Below are positions 25,768 through 34,177 of a stretch of 64,000 bases of DNA, piece after piece (position 1 is the stretch's first letter; each line of letters starts with the position of its first letter). The DNA lies in contig PBUB01000002.1 of assembly GCA_002729885.1 (NCBI GenBank), positions 50,706 to 114,705 on the forward strand, read 5' to 3'. The DNA is from Spirochaetaceae bacterium. Its GTDB lineage: Bacteria; Spirochaetota; Leptospiria; Leptospirales; Leptonemataceae. The notes below the pieces were generated by a model that saw only the letters and a list, made by a program, of their open reading frames with translations, was not told where the DNA came from and did not search any database. The position numbers and the translations under genes are program-made.

Positions 25768-26895
25768 TCAGTCGGATTGAATTGTGCGAAGCTGCCGCAG
25801 GACGCTATCATTTTCATCGATGATCTTGTTTACGGTGGCCGGATGCGTTTCCATGGGACAATGCCCGGCGTCCTCAATGGTATATAGCAGGGAAATGTTC
25901 AAATCTCGATGGAGTGTCTTTCCCACTCCTGGTTCTACCCATTCATCCTTCAGTCCCCAGATCAATAGGGCCGGGATGTGCGATTCGTCGAGTTCAAGGC
26001 TTCGCTCATCGCCTGAGTTCTCAATACTTGCGAGGATACTGGAGGCGGTGTCCGGAACCAGAAATGGCTTGAGATATCCCTGGACTTCCTGATCAGTGGG
26101 CTTTCGCGCATATGCACTGGATAGTAGATCCTGGAAAGAATCCGCGTTAAAGGAATAGCGTTCCGCATACCAGGCTACAAGGCTCTTCAGTCCTGGAATC
26201 CAGGAAATGGCTGCACGGGTAAACCATCCAGGCCCTCCATCTACAGACCCTGCGATGTATACCAGATACTCTACGTTTTCCGGATGCATCTGAGCCATGG
26301 ATGCGATGACGGATCCTCCCATGGAATGTCCGATCAGTACCCATCGCCTGGAGCCGGGTCTCTGCGTAAGGGTGGTATCGCTGGAGGAGTTCTTTTCGGA
26401 TTCTACAGATTCCAGTAGAGACACAAGATTCCAGATAATCTGGGCCCGGCGAAATTTGGAATGACTACCTTCCAGTACTCGATCAGAAAATCCGTAACCG
26501 GGTAGGTCCACAGCGATGATCTCATGTCCTTGAGCTTTAAGATGCTGTATGGTATGGCGATAGGAATAGGTACTTGCAGCGAATCCATGAATCAGTATAT
26601 AGCGGCCGGTTCCTCCCCGGCCTGGAATCCAGCGAAAATGAATTCTCGCTCCATCAATGATTGCGAATCGGCTATCCGGATAGGGCCTCTTTCCATCATC
26701 CGAATCTGGTAATAAAGTAGCTTTGCCGGGATGGGATTCAGTTAGATCTTCCACCGGAGCAGGCTCCTGAAGTGTCACCGAGGAAACTCCGTACGGATTG
26801 TTGTATTCCAGTCCGGATTTACAGGCCGGGATTGCCAGAATGGCCACGAGGACATAAGCCAGTGATGGAACCAGGAATTGCCGGACTTTTCGCAT
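25768..26895 (-). CDS. Alpha/beta-hydrolase lipoprotein
   Basis: A signal peptide ends in lipobox-like AIPAC (Cys25), followed by a linker and an alpha/beta-hydrolase domain from about residue 80. The oxyanion region is IHGFAAS, the nucleophile elbow is GHSMGG (Ser near 193), the acid is in LIWGLKDEWV and the base is His of DAGHCPMETHP, so the triad is complete. Substrates could be esters or lipids at the cell envelope. It is convergent with the flavoprotein gene, the stop codons being adjacent (25767/25768), so the two mRNAs meet tail to tail. Confidence 0.85.
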   Translation of the reverse strand: MRKVRQFLVPSLAYVLVAILAIPACKSGLEYNNPYGVSSVTLQEPAPVEDLTESHPGKATLLPDSDDGKRPYPDSRFAIIDGARIHFRWIPGRGGTGRYILIHGFAASTYSYRHTIQHLKAQGHEIIAVDLPGYGFSDRVLEGSHSKFRRAQIIWNLVSLLESVESEKNSSSDTTLTQRPGSRRWVLIGHSMGGSVIASMAQMHPENVEYLVYIAGSVDGGPGWFTRAAISWIPGLKSLVAWYAERYSFNADSFQDLLSSAYARKPTDQEVQGYLKPFLVPDTASSILASIENSGDERSLELDESHIPALLIWGLKDEWVEPGVGKTLHRDLNISLLYTIEDAGHCPMETHPATVNKIIDENDSVLRQLRTIQSD

Positions 26896-26950
26896 GCTGG
26901 ATTCTCTTGACCGATCATGGAAAAGTCAATATATTAAGCTTAGGGCTTAC

Positions 26951-27274
26951 ATGGCAGTAGGTTCCAGGCAGATCCTGTTTTCTGATAGTGCAGCTCCGGC
27001 CCTTTCCGGGCAGAGCCCACGGCAGGTAAGTAATCTGTCCGACAATCCCGACGTATCCGTGGGGGCGGTGTCAGCACGCAATGAGCCTCAATCCGGGCCT
27101 ACCCCTGGAGTATCCGCGCCGGCCAGTGGTTCTGCGGCTCCAGCCACCTCCAGCGCTCCTCCAGAGAATGCATCGGTGGCAGCTCCTCCCGGACCTTCGG
27201 CGCAATCCAGTGCTGTTCAGACAGAACAGCCGGCCCAGGGACAGGCAGGATCGCGAGTGGATGTATTCGCCTGA
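26951..27274 (+). CDS. Small Ala/Pro/Ser-rich protein, doubtful
   Basis: An open frame of about 107 residues from the ATG at 26951, dominated by Ala, Pro, Ser, Gln and Gly after residue 45, with no signal peptide or known motif. It sits between the 5' end of the hydrolase gene and the 3' end of the ccmA-like gene. Regulatory or coding status is unclear: it could be a disordered small protein or a chance open frame in GC-rich DNA. Only a weak AGGG precedes the start. Confidence 0.35.
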   Translation: MAVGSRQILFSDSAAPALSGQSPRQVSNLSDNPDVSVGAVSARNEPQSGPTPGVSAPASGSAAPATSSAPPENASVAAPPGPSAQSSAVQTEQPAQGQAGSRVDVFA

Positions 27275-27298
27275 TAGAATCCCAGAACGGAATAGAGC

Positions 27299-28003
27299 TC
27301 AGTTTCCGCGAAGAATAGAGTGAGCTTTCGCTCGCGCTGATTCTGAATATCGGGAAGCAAGTATGTCGGCGACCAGAGCACCCTGTCGAAGATAGAGATA
27401 GCGGCTGGCTACAGGAAAGAATGGTTCATCGGAATGTGTGATTACTATAGAAAGCTTGCCCTTTTCATTTCTTTCTTTTAGTAGCTCAATAAGAAGATCC
27501 TGACCTGCCAGGTCCAGACCTGTTATGGGTTCATCCAGAAGCCATAGATCCGGATCATGCAATAAGCTTCGCATTAACCCCAGTCTCTGTTTCATTCCTC
27601 TAGACAGGGATCTTGCTGGATCATCCTTTCGTGCAAGCAGTCCTGCCCTCTTCAGACGTGCATCGATTTCGCTTTCGCGGAGGGGTGAAACGGAGAAGTG
27701 ACTGTAAAAGCACTTCAGGTTCTCTGCACAGGTTAAATCCAGATAGAGACCCGGATCATGTCCAATAAATCCGCAGTTTGCATAAAACGATCTCTGTTTC
27801 TCATCTGAATCTATGGATGTGCCGTTTAGAAGTATCCTGGATTCCGGGGGAGGAGCAGTGAGCAGCGCATCCAGAAAAGAGGACTTACCAGCGCCATTGG
27901 GCCCCAGGACGCATATGGTCTGGCCTGCCTCAAATTCAAGGCTCAACGGAAGTAGAGCCTTTCGAAAGCCGTAGTTTTTATAAAGGCCTTCCAGTTGCAG
28001 CAT
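27299..28003 (-). CDS. ccmA: CcmA-like ABC transporter ATPase
   Basis: 234 residues, a single ABC ATPase domain with Walker A GPNGAGKSS near 36, signature LSRGMKQRLGL near 138, Walker B LWLLDEP and the switch His in IVITHSDE. The sequence around the signature and its place as last gene of a cytochrome c maturation operon fit CcmA, which with CcmB/CcmC releases haem-loaded CcmE. No ccmB, ccmC, ccmD or ccmG lies in this window, so the membrane partner must be elsewhere; a generic ABC ATPase cannot be excluded. It starts 3 bases after the preceding gene's stop. Confidence 0.75.
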   Translation of the reverse strand: MLQLEGLYKNYGFRKALLPLSLEFEAGQTICVLGPNGAGKSSFLDALLTAPPPESRILLNGTSIDSDEKQRSFYANCGFIGHDPGLYLDLTCAENLKCFYSHFSVSPLRESEIDARLKRAGLLARKDDPARSLSRGMKQRLGLMRSLLHDPDLWLLDEPITGLDLAGQDLLIELLKERNEKGKLSIVITHSDEPFFPVASRYLYLRQGALVADILASRYSESARAKAHSILRGN

Positions 28004-28006
28004 GGA

Positions 28007-29041
28007 TTACCTTGTGCGACGGACCTGTATGCGAAAGGAGGACAGAATGCTGATGGCCAGAAGCAATATTGCTCCGGCGGCCAGAACTGCCAGTATTGTG
28101 TGCCAGGGTCGATCGAATACCGGGTTGTAGTCGGACTGCAGAGGATTCGCGTAATGAAAGCTGTCGTCCGGCATCGCATACTCTACCGGATTGCCGGCAT
28201 AATCTACTTTAAGCGCCGGTCCCAGGCCGCGAATCTTGAGCTCTTCTACGGACTTCTGATTTTCAATGCTCGGCTTTGCTTTTTCCGGTTTCCAGACCAC
28301 TACCTTGAACGGATAGTTGGTTTCTGGATCCACATAGTTTCGGTCTGACTGCTCCAGCTGAATCGTTAGCTGCGAACTTCCTGGCCGAAAGCCTTTGGGT
28401 ACGATAATGGCTCCCTCCCTGGTTCCGCAGGAAAACGGAGCTGGCATGCGAGAGCTTTGATGTGCCAGCTGACAGCCGGTAATCTTCGCAGATTCCGGAA
28501 TTCGAATCTGAAATTGATCCCCTGCATAGGTTCTGGGAGGATTGGAAACGTTTTCAATGGAATATACCAGGTTGATTCGCAATCCATCTTCTTCGTTTAG
28601 CAGTTCTACTCCCGGCATTATATTCAGATCCTGCTGACGTGCCCCTGAATCAAAGACCTCTACCTTCTGGGCTGCATCCTGACGTTCAGGCACCGGAGGC
28701 ACTACGGTCACATAGGTCTCTCCCTGATAGGTAGCTCGAATCAAGAATGGCACGGAAACGCGCTCTGCCGGGGGAAAGCGAAACGTTGCACCCGGATTGT
28801 CCATTGTATGCAGCACCGTCATTTGCTGACCGGGTCGAATGAGCTCCAGCTTTTCAGGACTGGCAGGTCTTCCGCCGGTGCCATTGATGACGGCGCCATG
28901 AATTTCTACCGTCTGTGAGGCGGGCTGAGTCGGCACTGGCTGTGGTGATGGAGCTGGTTGTGCATTGGCAGATGCGGCAAAAAAAACAAAGGGAAGGAAA
29001 GCGAATAGAAACCTGAATTCGACGTTAGCTTTACCGTTCAT
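28007..29041 (-). CDS. Membrane-anchored periplasmic protein of unknown function in the ccm operon
   Basis: 344 residues. A signal peptide ends in ANAQPA, and a Pro/Gln-rich spacer leads to a beta-rich region opening with VEIHGAVINGTGGRPAS, a carboxypeptidase-regulatory-like or immunoglobulin-like start. The middle contains two Cys (ITGCQLAH and PFSCGTRE) that may form a disulfide. A membrane helix near 315-335 precedes a short basic tail (RIQVRRTR), so the bulk is periplasmic with a cytoplasmic end. The start overlaps the stop of the zinc-ribbon gene by one base. I know no Ccm component with this architecture; it may hold apocytochrome or another Ccm protein. Confidence 0.72.
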   Translation of the reverse strand: MNGKANVEFRFLFAFLPFVFFAASANAQPAPSPQPVPTQPASQTVEIHGAVINGTGGRPASPEKLELIRPGQQMTVLHTMDNPGATFRFPPAERVSVPFLIRATYQGETYVTVVPPVPERQDAAQKVEVFDSGARQQDLNIMPGVELLNEEDGLRINLVYSIENVSNPPRTYAGDQFQIRIPESAKITGCQLAHQSSRMPAPFSCGTREGAIIVPKGFRPGSSQLTIQLEQSDRNYVDPETNYPFKVVVWKPEKAKPSIENQKSVEELKIRGLGPALKVDYAGNPVEYAMPDDSFHYANPLQSDYNPVFDRPWHTILAVLAAGAILLLAISILSSFRIQVRRTR

Positions 29042-29436
29042 TATTGGCTTTCCTCAAATGAAATACCGCACTGTATGCAGTGGTCTTCCTTTCCGGAATG
29101 GCGAAGATGGCCACAGGCCGGGCAGAATCGTTGATTATTCCCGCGAATCTCTGAGTCAGGATAATCCTTGAGTTGTTTTTCAATCCGATCCAGCTTTCGC
29201 AGCAGAGGAGAGCTCAGTCGTTTCAGCTCCTCGTCAGGGATCTTTCCTGTTTCTGCTTCAATGCGCAAATCTTGCAGGTTCGCAATGAGCACGGAGCGTT
29301 CATCCAGCAAGTCCTGCTTGCGACTCTTACCGGAGACGAAGTAATGAGCTCCATCCTGGACCGGCTGCATGATGGGCCATAGAAAGAACAGAACGGTAGC
29401 GACAACAACAGTCAGTGCCAGTACAGATAAAATCAT
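29041..29436 (-). CDS. Membrane-anchored zinc-ribbon protein, CcmI-like N-terminus
   Basis: 131 residues. An N-terminal membrane helix is followed by LLDERSVLIANLQDLRIEAETGKIPDEE, which resembles the N-terminal segment of CcmI, a helical linker, and a C-terminal zinc ribbon (CPAC ... CIQC, residues about 110-125). The TPR domain of true CcmI is absent. In E. coli-type systems CcmI hands apocytochrome to CcmF/CcmH; here the ribbon could replace that docking function (inference). It overlaps ccmH by 4 bases. Confidence 0.72.
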   Translation of the reverse strand: MILSVLALTVVVATVLFFLWPIMQPVQDGAHYFVSGKSRKQDLLDERSVLIANLQDLRIEAETGKIPDEELKRLSSPLLRKLDRIEKQLKDYPDSEIRGNNQRFCPACGHLRHSGKEDHCIQCGISFEESQ

Positions 29437-30041
29437 CGGTCCAGATCCTTGAATCGATCCAGGTCAATATCCTGGCTGTCAGTTTCGTTTGTGCTGTCAC
29501 TACGGCTGGCCGTGTCCGATGATTCCGGATAGGATAAATCGCCAAAGGGATCCTTCCTGCGAAAATATCGAACGGCAATCAATACACCGGTAATTACAAA
29601 GACAAGGATCAGAAGAATCGGAATCCAGTTAGCAGTGGTTCCTCGAATGGAAGGTCCATGACCCTGGATGATTTTCTGTACCAGATCCTGTCTTCCCTGG
29701 TTCTGTAGCTCCAGTATGACCGGATCATTCATGTATTCCTGTCCGAATCCATGCTCCAGTTTGTGGATAATGGTTTCTGCATTCATCCCTTCGCGGATGC
29801 GATTCTCCATGAAGCGTCGCACCGGGATTCCCCAGGGACATTCTACGTGAGGGCAGCTGGACAGGATAAAATGGCAGCCGCACTGGCAAATAACGGAATC
29901 GGATACCTTGTTGAAGGTCTTGATTTGCTCCGGATCTTTCAGGTTTGTGTAAACCTCTTGAGCTGCCAGAGGTCCAGAAAACAGGGCAAGGCTCACGGTA
30001 AAGCAGACTGCGAATCCAGCCAGCATTCTGGAAATGAACAT
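29433..30041 (-). CDS. ccmH: CcmH-like thiol-redox protein of cytochrome c maturation
   Basis: About 202 residues: signal peptide ending in LAAQEV, a periplasmic CcmH/CycL domain, a membrane helix (about 125-147) and a cytoplasmic acidic tail. The active site is CQCGC (Cys52, Cys54, Cys56) instead of the standard CPxC, with two more Cys (63 and 68) in SSCPHVECPW. CcmH reduces apocytochrome CXXCH and holds it for CcmF. The ATG at 30041 has GGAG about 10 bases upstream and directly precedes the signal peptide; the frame is open further, to 30137, overlapping ccmF by 8 bases. Confidence 0.85.
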   Translation of the reverse strand: MFISRMLAGFAVCFTVSLALFSGPLAAQEVYTNLKDPEQIKTFNKVSDSVICQCGCHFILSSCPHVECPWGIPVRRFMENRIREGMNAETIIHKLEHGFGQEYMNDPVILELQNQGRQDLVQKIIQGHGPSIRGTTANWIPILLILVFVITGVLIAVRYFRRKDPFGDLSYPESSDTASRSDSTNETDSQDIDLDRFKDLDR

Positions 30042-30129
30042 GTTAATAACTCCGCTCCCTGTTTTTGACGGTTCCCGAATGTGCAATCCGCTAATATGGG
30101 TCGCTTCGATGGGATGATCATTTACCATG

Positions 30130-32628
30130 CTAGTCATCCTTTCGCTTTTCTCCGAAAGGGAGGATCAAAATCAATCCGCTGAGAAAGAACAGTACAGTTC
30201 CCAGCCATATGAACTTCACCAGAGGATTGATCCAGATCTCAAGGTTGGCCACAATGGTGCTGGGAAATAGGCGGCTGTATGCCTGAGGCGCCCTTTGCAT
30301 ATCGAAGAAGTACAACTCATACATTTGAGTCAAATCCGGGTTTCGACCGGTTTGAGCGTCCGAAATTGCCCCAAGCTGAATGTAAAGGTCCTCGGACCAG
30401 GTGGATTTGATATCCGGTTCACTGGTGGGGGTTCGCAGCGAAAATCCATCCTGGCTACGGGATATCTCTCCAGTGGGAGGATAGATCCGCGGATGAAAAT
30501 GCCGTTCCGTGGTCATTCGACCGTCTGGAATGAAACCTATGAGAAATTTGACCATCCGGTCCGGCGCAGAGGGTTTCGTATTCGCAGCTTCGTAAGGATC
30601 GCTACCATCCGCCGGTCTCGGTGGCAGATAGTTGGGAGGATTGATTCTGTAATGAGCCTCCTGGGAAACCGCCACATCCAGAGGATTGCTCCGATCGCCA
30701 TGAGGAGCAATAACAGGTCGCAGGAAAAGATCCCTGGCTTCAATGGTGTAGTTTTCCAGATAAGCCCGGTCTCCGCTGTAGTAGTGGATATAATCCGAGC
30801 CCGGTTCCGTCTGCATCTTGTAATAATGAAACTGGAATTTGTCGGTCTTTTTGAATGATCCTCCTGCGTAACCAATGAACAAGAAGACAACAGAAATATG
30901 CACCAGGTATCCGGCGTATCGGCGTTTGTTTCGCAGAAGTAATCGGGCGAAGGCCAGCACCGGATTCTCTTCGAAGCGCACCATCCTGGATTTGACTCCA
31001 CGATAGTATTCTTGAAGCAGTCCAACAATCGTAAATACTGAAATGCCCACGGTGAGTACCGTGAATAACTCCGCTACCCATCCCGGCCCCCAGGTGCTTC
31101 GGTCGGTGCCTTCCGGCCGAGTAAATAGCATTCCGTAGGTCAGTCCAAAGGCAACCGAAGCGATGATGCCCGCAATCAAAGGAATGCGCAAGGTTCTGGT
31201 GTAGATTGCATCGGCGCTTTTTCTCCAGGCCAGCAGGGGGCTGGCACCCATGAGAAAGAGGGTAATGACACCCACCGGCACCATGATCTTGTTAAACGTG
31301 GAAAGCTTCCATTCCACTTTGGCGCAACTCAGTCCAGCATCCCAGCGGCAGTCCAGGGGCATAAGGGGAGAAAAAACTCCAATCAAAATGATAAATACGG
31401 AAAACGTCATCAGGAAGTTGTTGAGAAGCATACTCCCTTCTTTGGACGTTACAGCTTCCAGGCGATTCTTCGGTTTGAGCTTTCTGTGTTGAAAATACAG
31501 AAAGCGCATGAAATAAAAGTAACTGATCGCAATAAATGTAATCATCGGAGTACCAATACTGGACTCTGCGAATGTATGAGGGCCCTCCAGAACTCCGCTT
31601 CTGGTAATCCAGGTTCCCAGCAAACAGAAATGGTACGTGGTAATGATCAGAAACACATTCCAGAATCTGAGCATCTGCCTGCGTTCCTGCACGATCAGAG
31701 AATGCAGAAATGCAGTGGCGAAGAGAAAGGGCATGAGACTGGAGTTCTCTACTGGATCCCAGGCCCAGTAGCCTCCCCAGCCCAGCTCTTCGTAGGCCCA
31801 TTTACTGCCCAGAAGGATTCCGAATCCCAGGAAGAACCAGCTAAACAGGGCCCAGCGTCGCAGCAGCGGTAGCCAGTCTTCTCGTAGATTACCGCTGAGC
31901 AGTGCAGCTCCCGTAATGGCAAAGGGGATGGCAAAGGAAACATACCCGACATAGAGAATGGGCGGATGAATGATCATGGCCCAGTGCAGTAGCAGAGGAT
32001 TGATTCCCTGTCCTGCAGCCATCTCCACAGCAAACGTTCTGAACGGCTGTGCATCGCGAAAGAAAATAGCCAGGAGAATAAACAGTAGCTGCACGGAAGC
32101 CAGAATCCAGTACAGAGCTGGTAATCGGTTATAGAGTCGGCGTCGGGTCTGGTAAACGGCAATGGCACTGAAAAGGCAGAGCAGGAAATACCAGAAGAGC
32201 AGGCTTCCGCTGGATCCGGCCCAGACTCCGGTAATGCGGTAAAATACCCCGAGCGTGGGCGAGGAGTTATGAACAACGTACCGATTCGTGAGATCTCCAC
32301 CAATCAGAAGCGCAATCAAGATGGTCATGGCCAGACTGACAAGAGCCAGGTTGGCATAGATGCCCCGGGCGGCCAGGTTGAGAGCCATGGCCCGACTATT
32401 GATGCCGGTCCATTTAAGAACCGATGAAGAGATGCCTTCCCAGACTGTAAGAATGGATCTGTAGAAGGGGCGGTAGACTTTCCCTGGAAAAGCTAGTTCC
32501 AGGCTCAAAAACCGTACTGCATTTCTACGGCTGCGCAGTGGAAAACCCATCAGCGAAAGAAGAAACACAATCAAGACTGTGGCCGCTGAGAGGATGAGAA
32601 CAAAGGACCCGATGTAGTTAAGATCCAC
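30130..32628 (-). CDS. ccmF: CcmF haem lyase
   Basis: 832 residues with about 15 membrane helices. The haem-handling loop WGGYWAWDPVENSS is at 284-297, and conserved His occur in HWAMIIHPP (215-222) and around TYHFCLLGTWITRSG. It is the cytochrome c synthetase that ligates haem from CcmE to apocytochrome. Typical CcmF is near 650 residues; the excess here lies mainly in a periplasmic segment before the last helix (about residues 620-800). The gene starts two bases after the ccmE stop, so the two are coupled. Confidence 0.93.
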   Translation of the reverse strand: MDLNYIGSFVLILSAATVLIVFLLSLMGFPLRSRRNAVRFLSLELAFPGKVYRPFYRSILTVWEGISSSVLKWTGINSRAMALNLAARGIYANLALVSLAMTILIALLIGGDLTNRYVVHNSSPTLGVFYRITGVWAGSSGSLLFWYFLLCLFSAIAVYQTRRRLYNRLPALYWILASVQLLFILLAIFFRDAQPFRTFAVEMAAGQGINPLLLHWAMIIHPPILYVGYVSFAIPFAITGAALLSGNLREDWLPLLRRWALFSWFFLGFGILLGSKWAYEELGWGGYWAWDPVENSSLMPFLFATAFLHSLIVQERRQMLRFWNVFLIITTYHFCLLGTWITRSGVLEGPHTFAESSIGTPMITFIAISYFYFMRFLYFQHRKLKPKNRLEAVTSKEGSMLLNNFLMTFSVFIILIGVFSPLMPLDCRWDAGLSCAKVEWKLSTFNKIMVPVGVITLFLMGASPLLAWRKSADAIYTRTLRIPLIAGIIASVAFGLTYGMLFTRPEGTDRSTWGPGWVAELFTVLTVGISVFTIVGLLQEYYRGVKSRMVRFEENPVLAFARLLLRNKRRYAGYLVHISVVFLFIGYAGGSFKKTDKFQFHYYKMQTEPGSDYIHYYSGDRAYLENYTIEARDLFLRPVIAPHGDRSNPLDVAVSQEAHYRINPPNYLPPRPADGSDPYEAANTKPSAPDRMVKFLIGFIPDGRMTTERHFHPRIYPPTGEISRSQDGFSLRTPTSEPDIKSTWSEDLYIQLGAISDAQTGRNPDLTQMYELYFFDMQRAPQAYSRLFPSTIVANLEIWINPLVKFIWLGTVLFFLSGLILILPFGEKRKDD

Positions 32629-32630
32629 GA

Positions 32631-33080
32631 TTAACCGTCTTTTTCTGCTGCCTGCAGAGCATCCAGATGCTCGGAGGTCCCATAGCCAGGTTCACCAGCG
32701 TGGGGAACATCATACTTACTGGCACATTTGGCTTCTACCTTGTGCGCCATCAATTTGCCATCCTCCAGATGGCCGTCCACTCGTACAGGAGCCGCATCTC
32801 CGAAAGTATCCGGTAGCTGACTATTTCCGTTGTAGAGCACCGGAAGATTCTTTCCATCCAGTTCTACAACAAATTCGGCTTTGTCTCCCATCCTGAGGAT
32901 TGTGCCCGGCTTTACAAAGCCTCGCACTCTCAGTTCGCGATCCAGAAAATCCTGTGGCCGATCGGCAACATCCGAAGCATTCGCCAGCAAGACAGAAGTG
33001 CCTCCGGTGCCCGACAGGAAGTAAAGTCCCAGGAGGACTCCGAGGATGAGGACCACAATGGCCAGGAAACGACGATTCAC
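32631..33080 (-). CDS. ccmE: CcmE haem chaperone, CxxxY type
   Basis: About 149 residues from the GTG at 33080, which gives the usual short basic start MNRRF, a membrane anchor (6-23) and the OB-fold periplasmic domain (DRELRVRGFVKPGTI, FVVELDGKNLPVLYNG, VRVDGHL). Haem-binding His of classical CcmE (HxxxY) is replaced by Cys119 in KCASKY, giving Cys119-xxx-Tyr123. This variant is known from archaea and some sulfate reducers (the so-called system I*). The frame is open upstream to 33170 with TTG/GTG codons, so a longer N-terminus is possible. Confidence 0.88.
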   Translation of the reverse strand: MNRRFLAIVVLILGVLLGLYFLSGTGGTSVLLANASDVADRPQDFLDRELRVRGFVKPGTILRMGDKAEFVVELDGKNLPVLYNGNSQLPDTFGDAAPVRVDGHLEDGKLMAHKVEAKCASKYDVPHAGEPGYGTSEHLDALQAAEKDG

Positions 33081-33301
33081 GCGTACAAAAAAATTGACCT
33101 GTGCCCGACTGGCAATCGGATTATGGCAATTCTGACTCCCTTTGCCTCTTGATTTCGCAATATGCACCAAATCCTATCGGATTTCAGGATCCTGGACCCG
33201 GCGTCGGATTTCCGGTGAATTTCCCCGGATTTTCCTATCTTTTTCCTATGGTAGAGGAAATTCCTGATTGAATTACAGGATTACCCCGTTAAAAGTGCCG
33301 C

Positions 33302-34024
33302 ATGGCCACCAAGAAAAGCAGCAAAAAAGCAGCCAAGAAGACTGCGAAGAAGTCCGCAAAGAAAGCGGCAAAAAAAACAGCTAAGAAAACAGCTAAAAAG
33401 AGTGCGAAGAAGAGCTCCAAAAAGCGAGCTAGCACAGCCCGTTCTAAAAGCACCGATACTCTGGCCGGCTCTGTATTCGAAGACCGATTTCCTGCTGAAC
33501 CTTTCGCTTCACAGGATACTGGTTCGGATGTATCCGCTTACGATTCCCCTTCTCCTTTCTCCGTTGAAGAGAAAGAGTCCAGCTCCCGAACCGGACTGGG
33601 CATTGCTGCTGTGATTCTGGCTCTGATCGTTGGTATCTTCCTGTTCAAAGATAGCTTCTTTGGCGATGGGGAAAACACAGGTGCTGATCAGCAAAACACT
33701 ACCATGAATGCTGACCAACAGCCCGGTGACCAGACCCCTGCCGACCAGCAGGAGCAAAATCAAGAAGATCAGGCTGAAAACCAGGACCAGGCTGATCAAG
33801 CCGATCAGCAAGACCAGGCGCAAGAAGATCAGCAACAGCAGCCCGCGGATAACCAGGCTGCAGAGACCAGGGAATATTCGATTAAGCCCGGAGATACCTA
33901 CGGTAAAATCGCTGCGAAAGAACTGGGTAATCAATCTCGCTGGACAGAGATCAAGAAATTGAATCCAGATGTTAACGCATCTGCTCTGAAAGTGGGACAG
34001 AAGATTAAACTACCTGCGAAGTAA
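33302..34024 (+). CDS. Histone-H1-like Lys-tail, membrane-spanning LysM protein
   Basis: 240 residues in four parts. Residues 1-45 are almost only Lys, Ala, Ser and Thr (KKAAKKTAKKSAKK pattern), like AlgP/histone H1 tails. Residues 46-97 are a Ser/acidic linker. A single membrane helix (98-115, GLGIAAVILALIVGIFLF) precedes a Gln/Asp/Asn/Glu-rich disordered spacer (120-188). Residues 191-237 are a LysM domain (YSIKPGDTYGKIAAKE...LKVGQKIKLP). With the positive tail inside, LysM would face the periplasm and could bind peptidoglycan while the tail binds DNA or RNA. Codons in the Lys repeats vary synonymously, implying selection on the protein. It is divergent from ccmE. Confidence 0.85.
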   Translation: MATKKSSKKAAKKTAKKSAKKAAKKTAKKTAKKSAKKSSKKRASTARSKSTDTLAGSVFEDRFPAEPFASQDTGSDVSAYDSPSPFSVEEKESSSRTGLGIAAVILALIVGIFLFKDSFFGDGENTGADQQNTTMNADQQPGDQTPADQQEQNQEDQAENQDQADQADQQDQAQEDQQQQPADNQAAETREYSIKPGDTYGKIAAKELGNQSRWTEIKKLNPDVNASALKVGQKIKLPAK

Positions 34025-34082
34025 ATTGGTGGAAACGTAAGCGTTCAAGACGAGCGTTTCACTTTTGAAATTCGCAATACAG

Positions 34083-34114
34083 AGGCCGGCAGCAATGTCG
34101 GCCTTTTTCTTTTC
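34083..34114 (+). terminator. Rho-independent terminator of the LysM gene
   Basis: An 8-bp stem with one G-T pair (AGGCCGGC / GTCGGCCT, loop AGCAAT) is followed by TTTTTCTTTT. It lies about 60 bases after the stop codon. A weaker pair, GAAACG/CGTTTC, lies just before it. Confidence 0.85.
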
Positions 34115-34177
34115 CGTCCTTTTCTCCACATTGGAATCCGCGCCCCAGTAGGTTACCGGTTTGGCTGATTTAACGGA

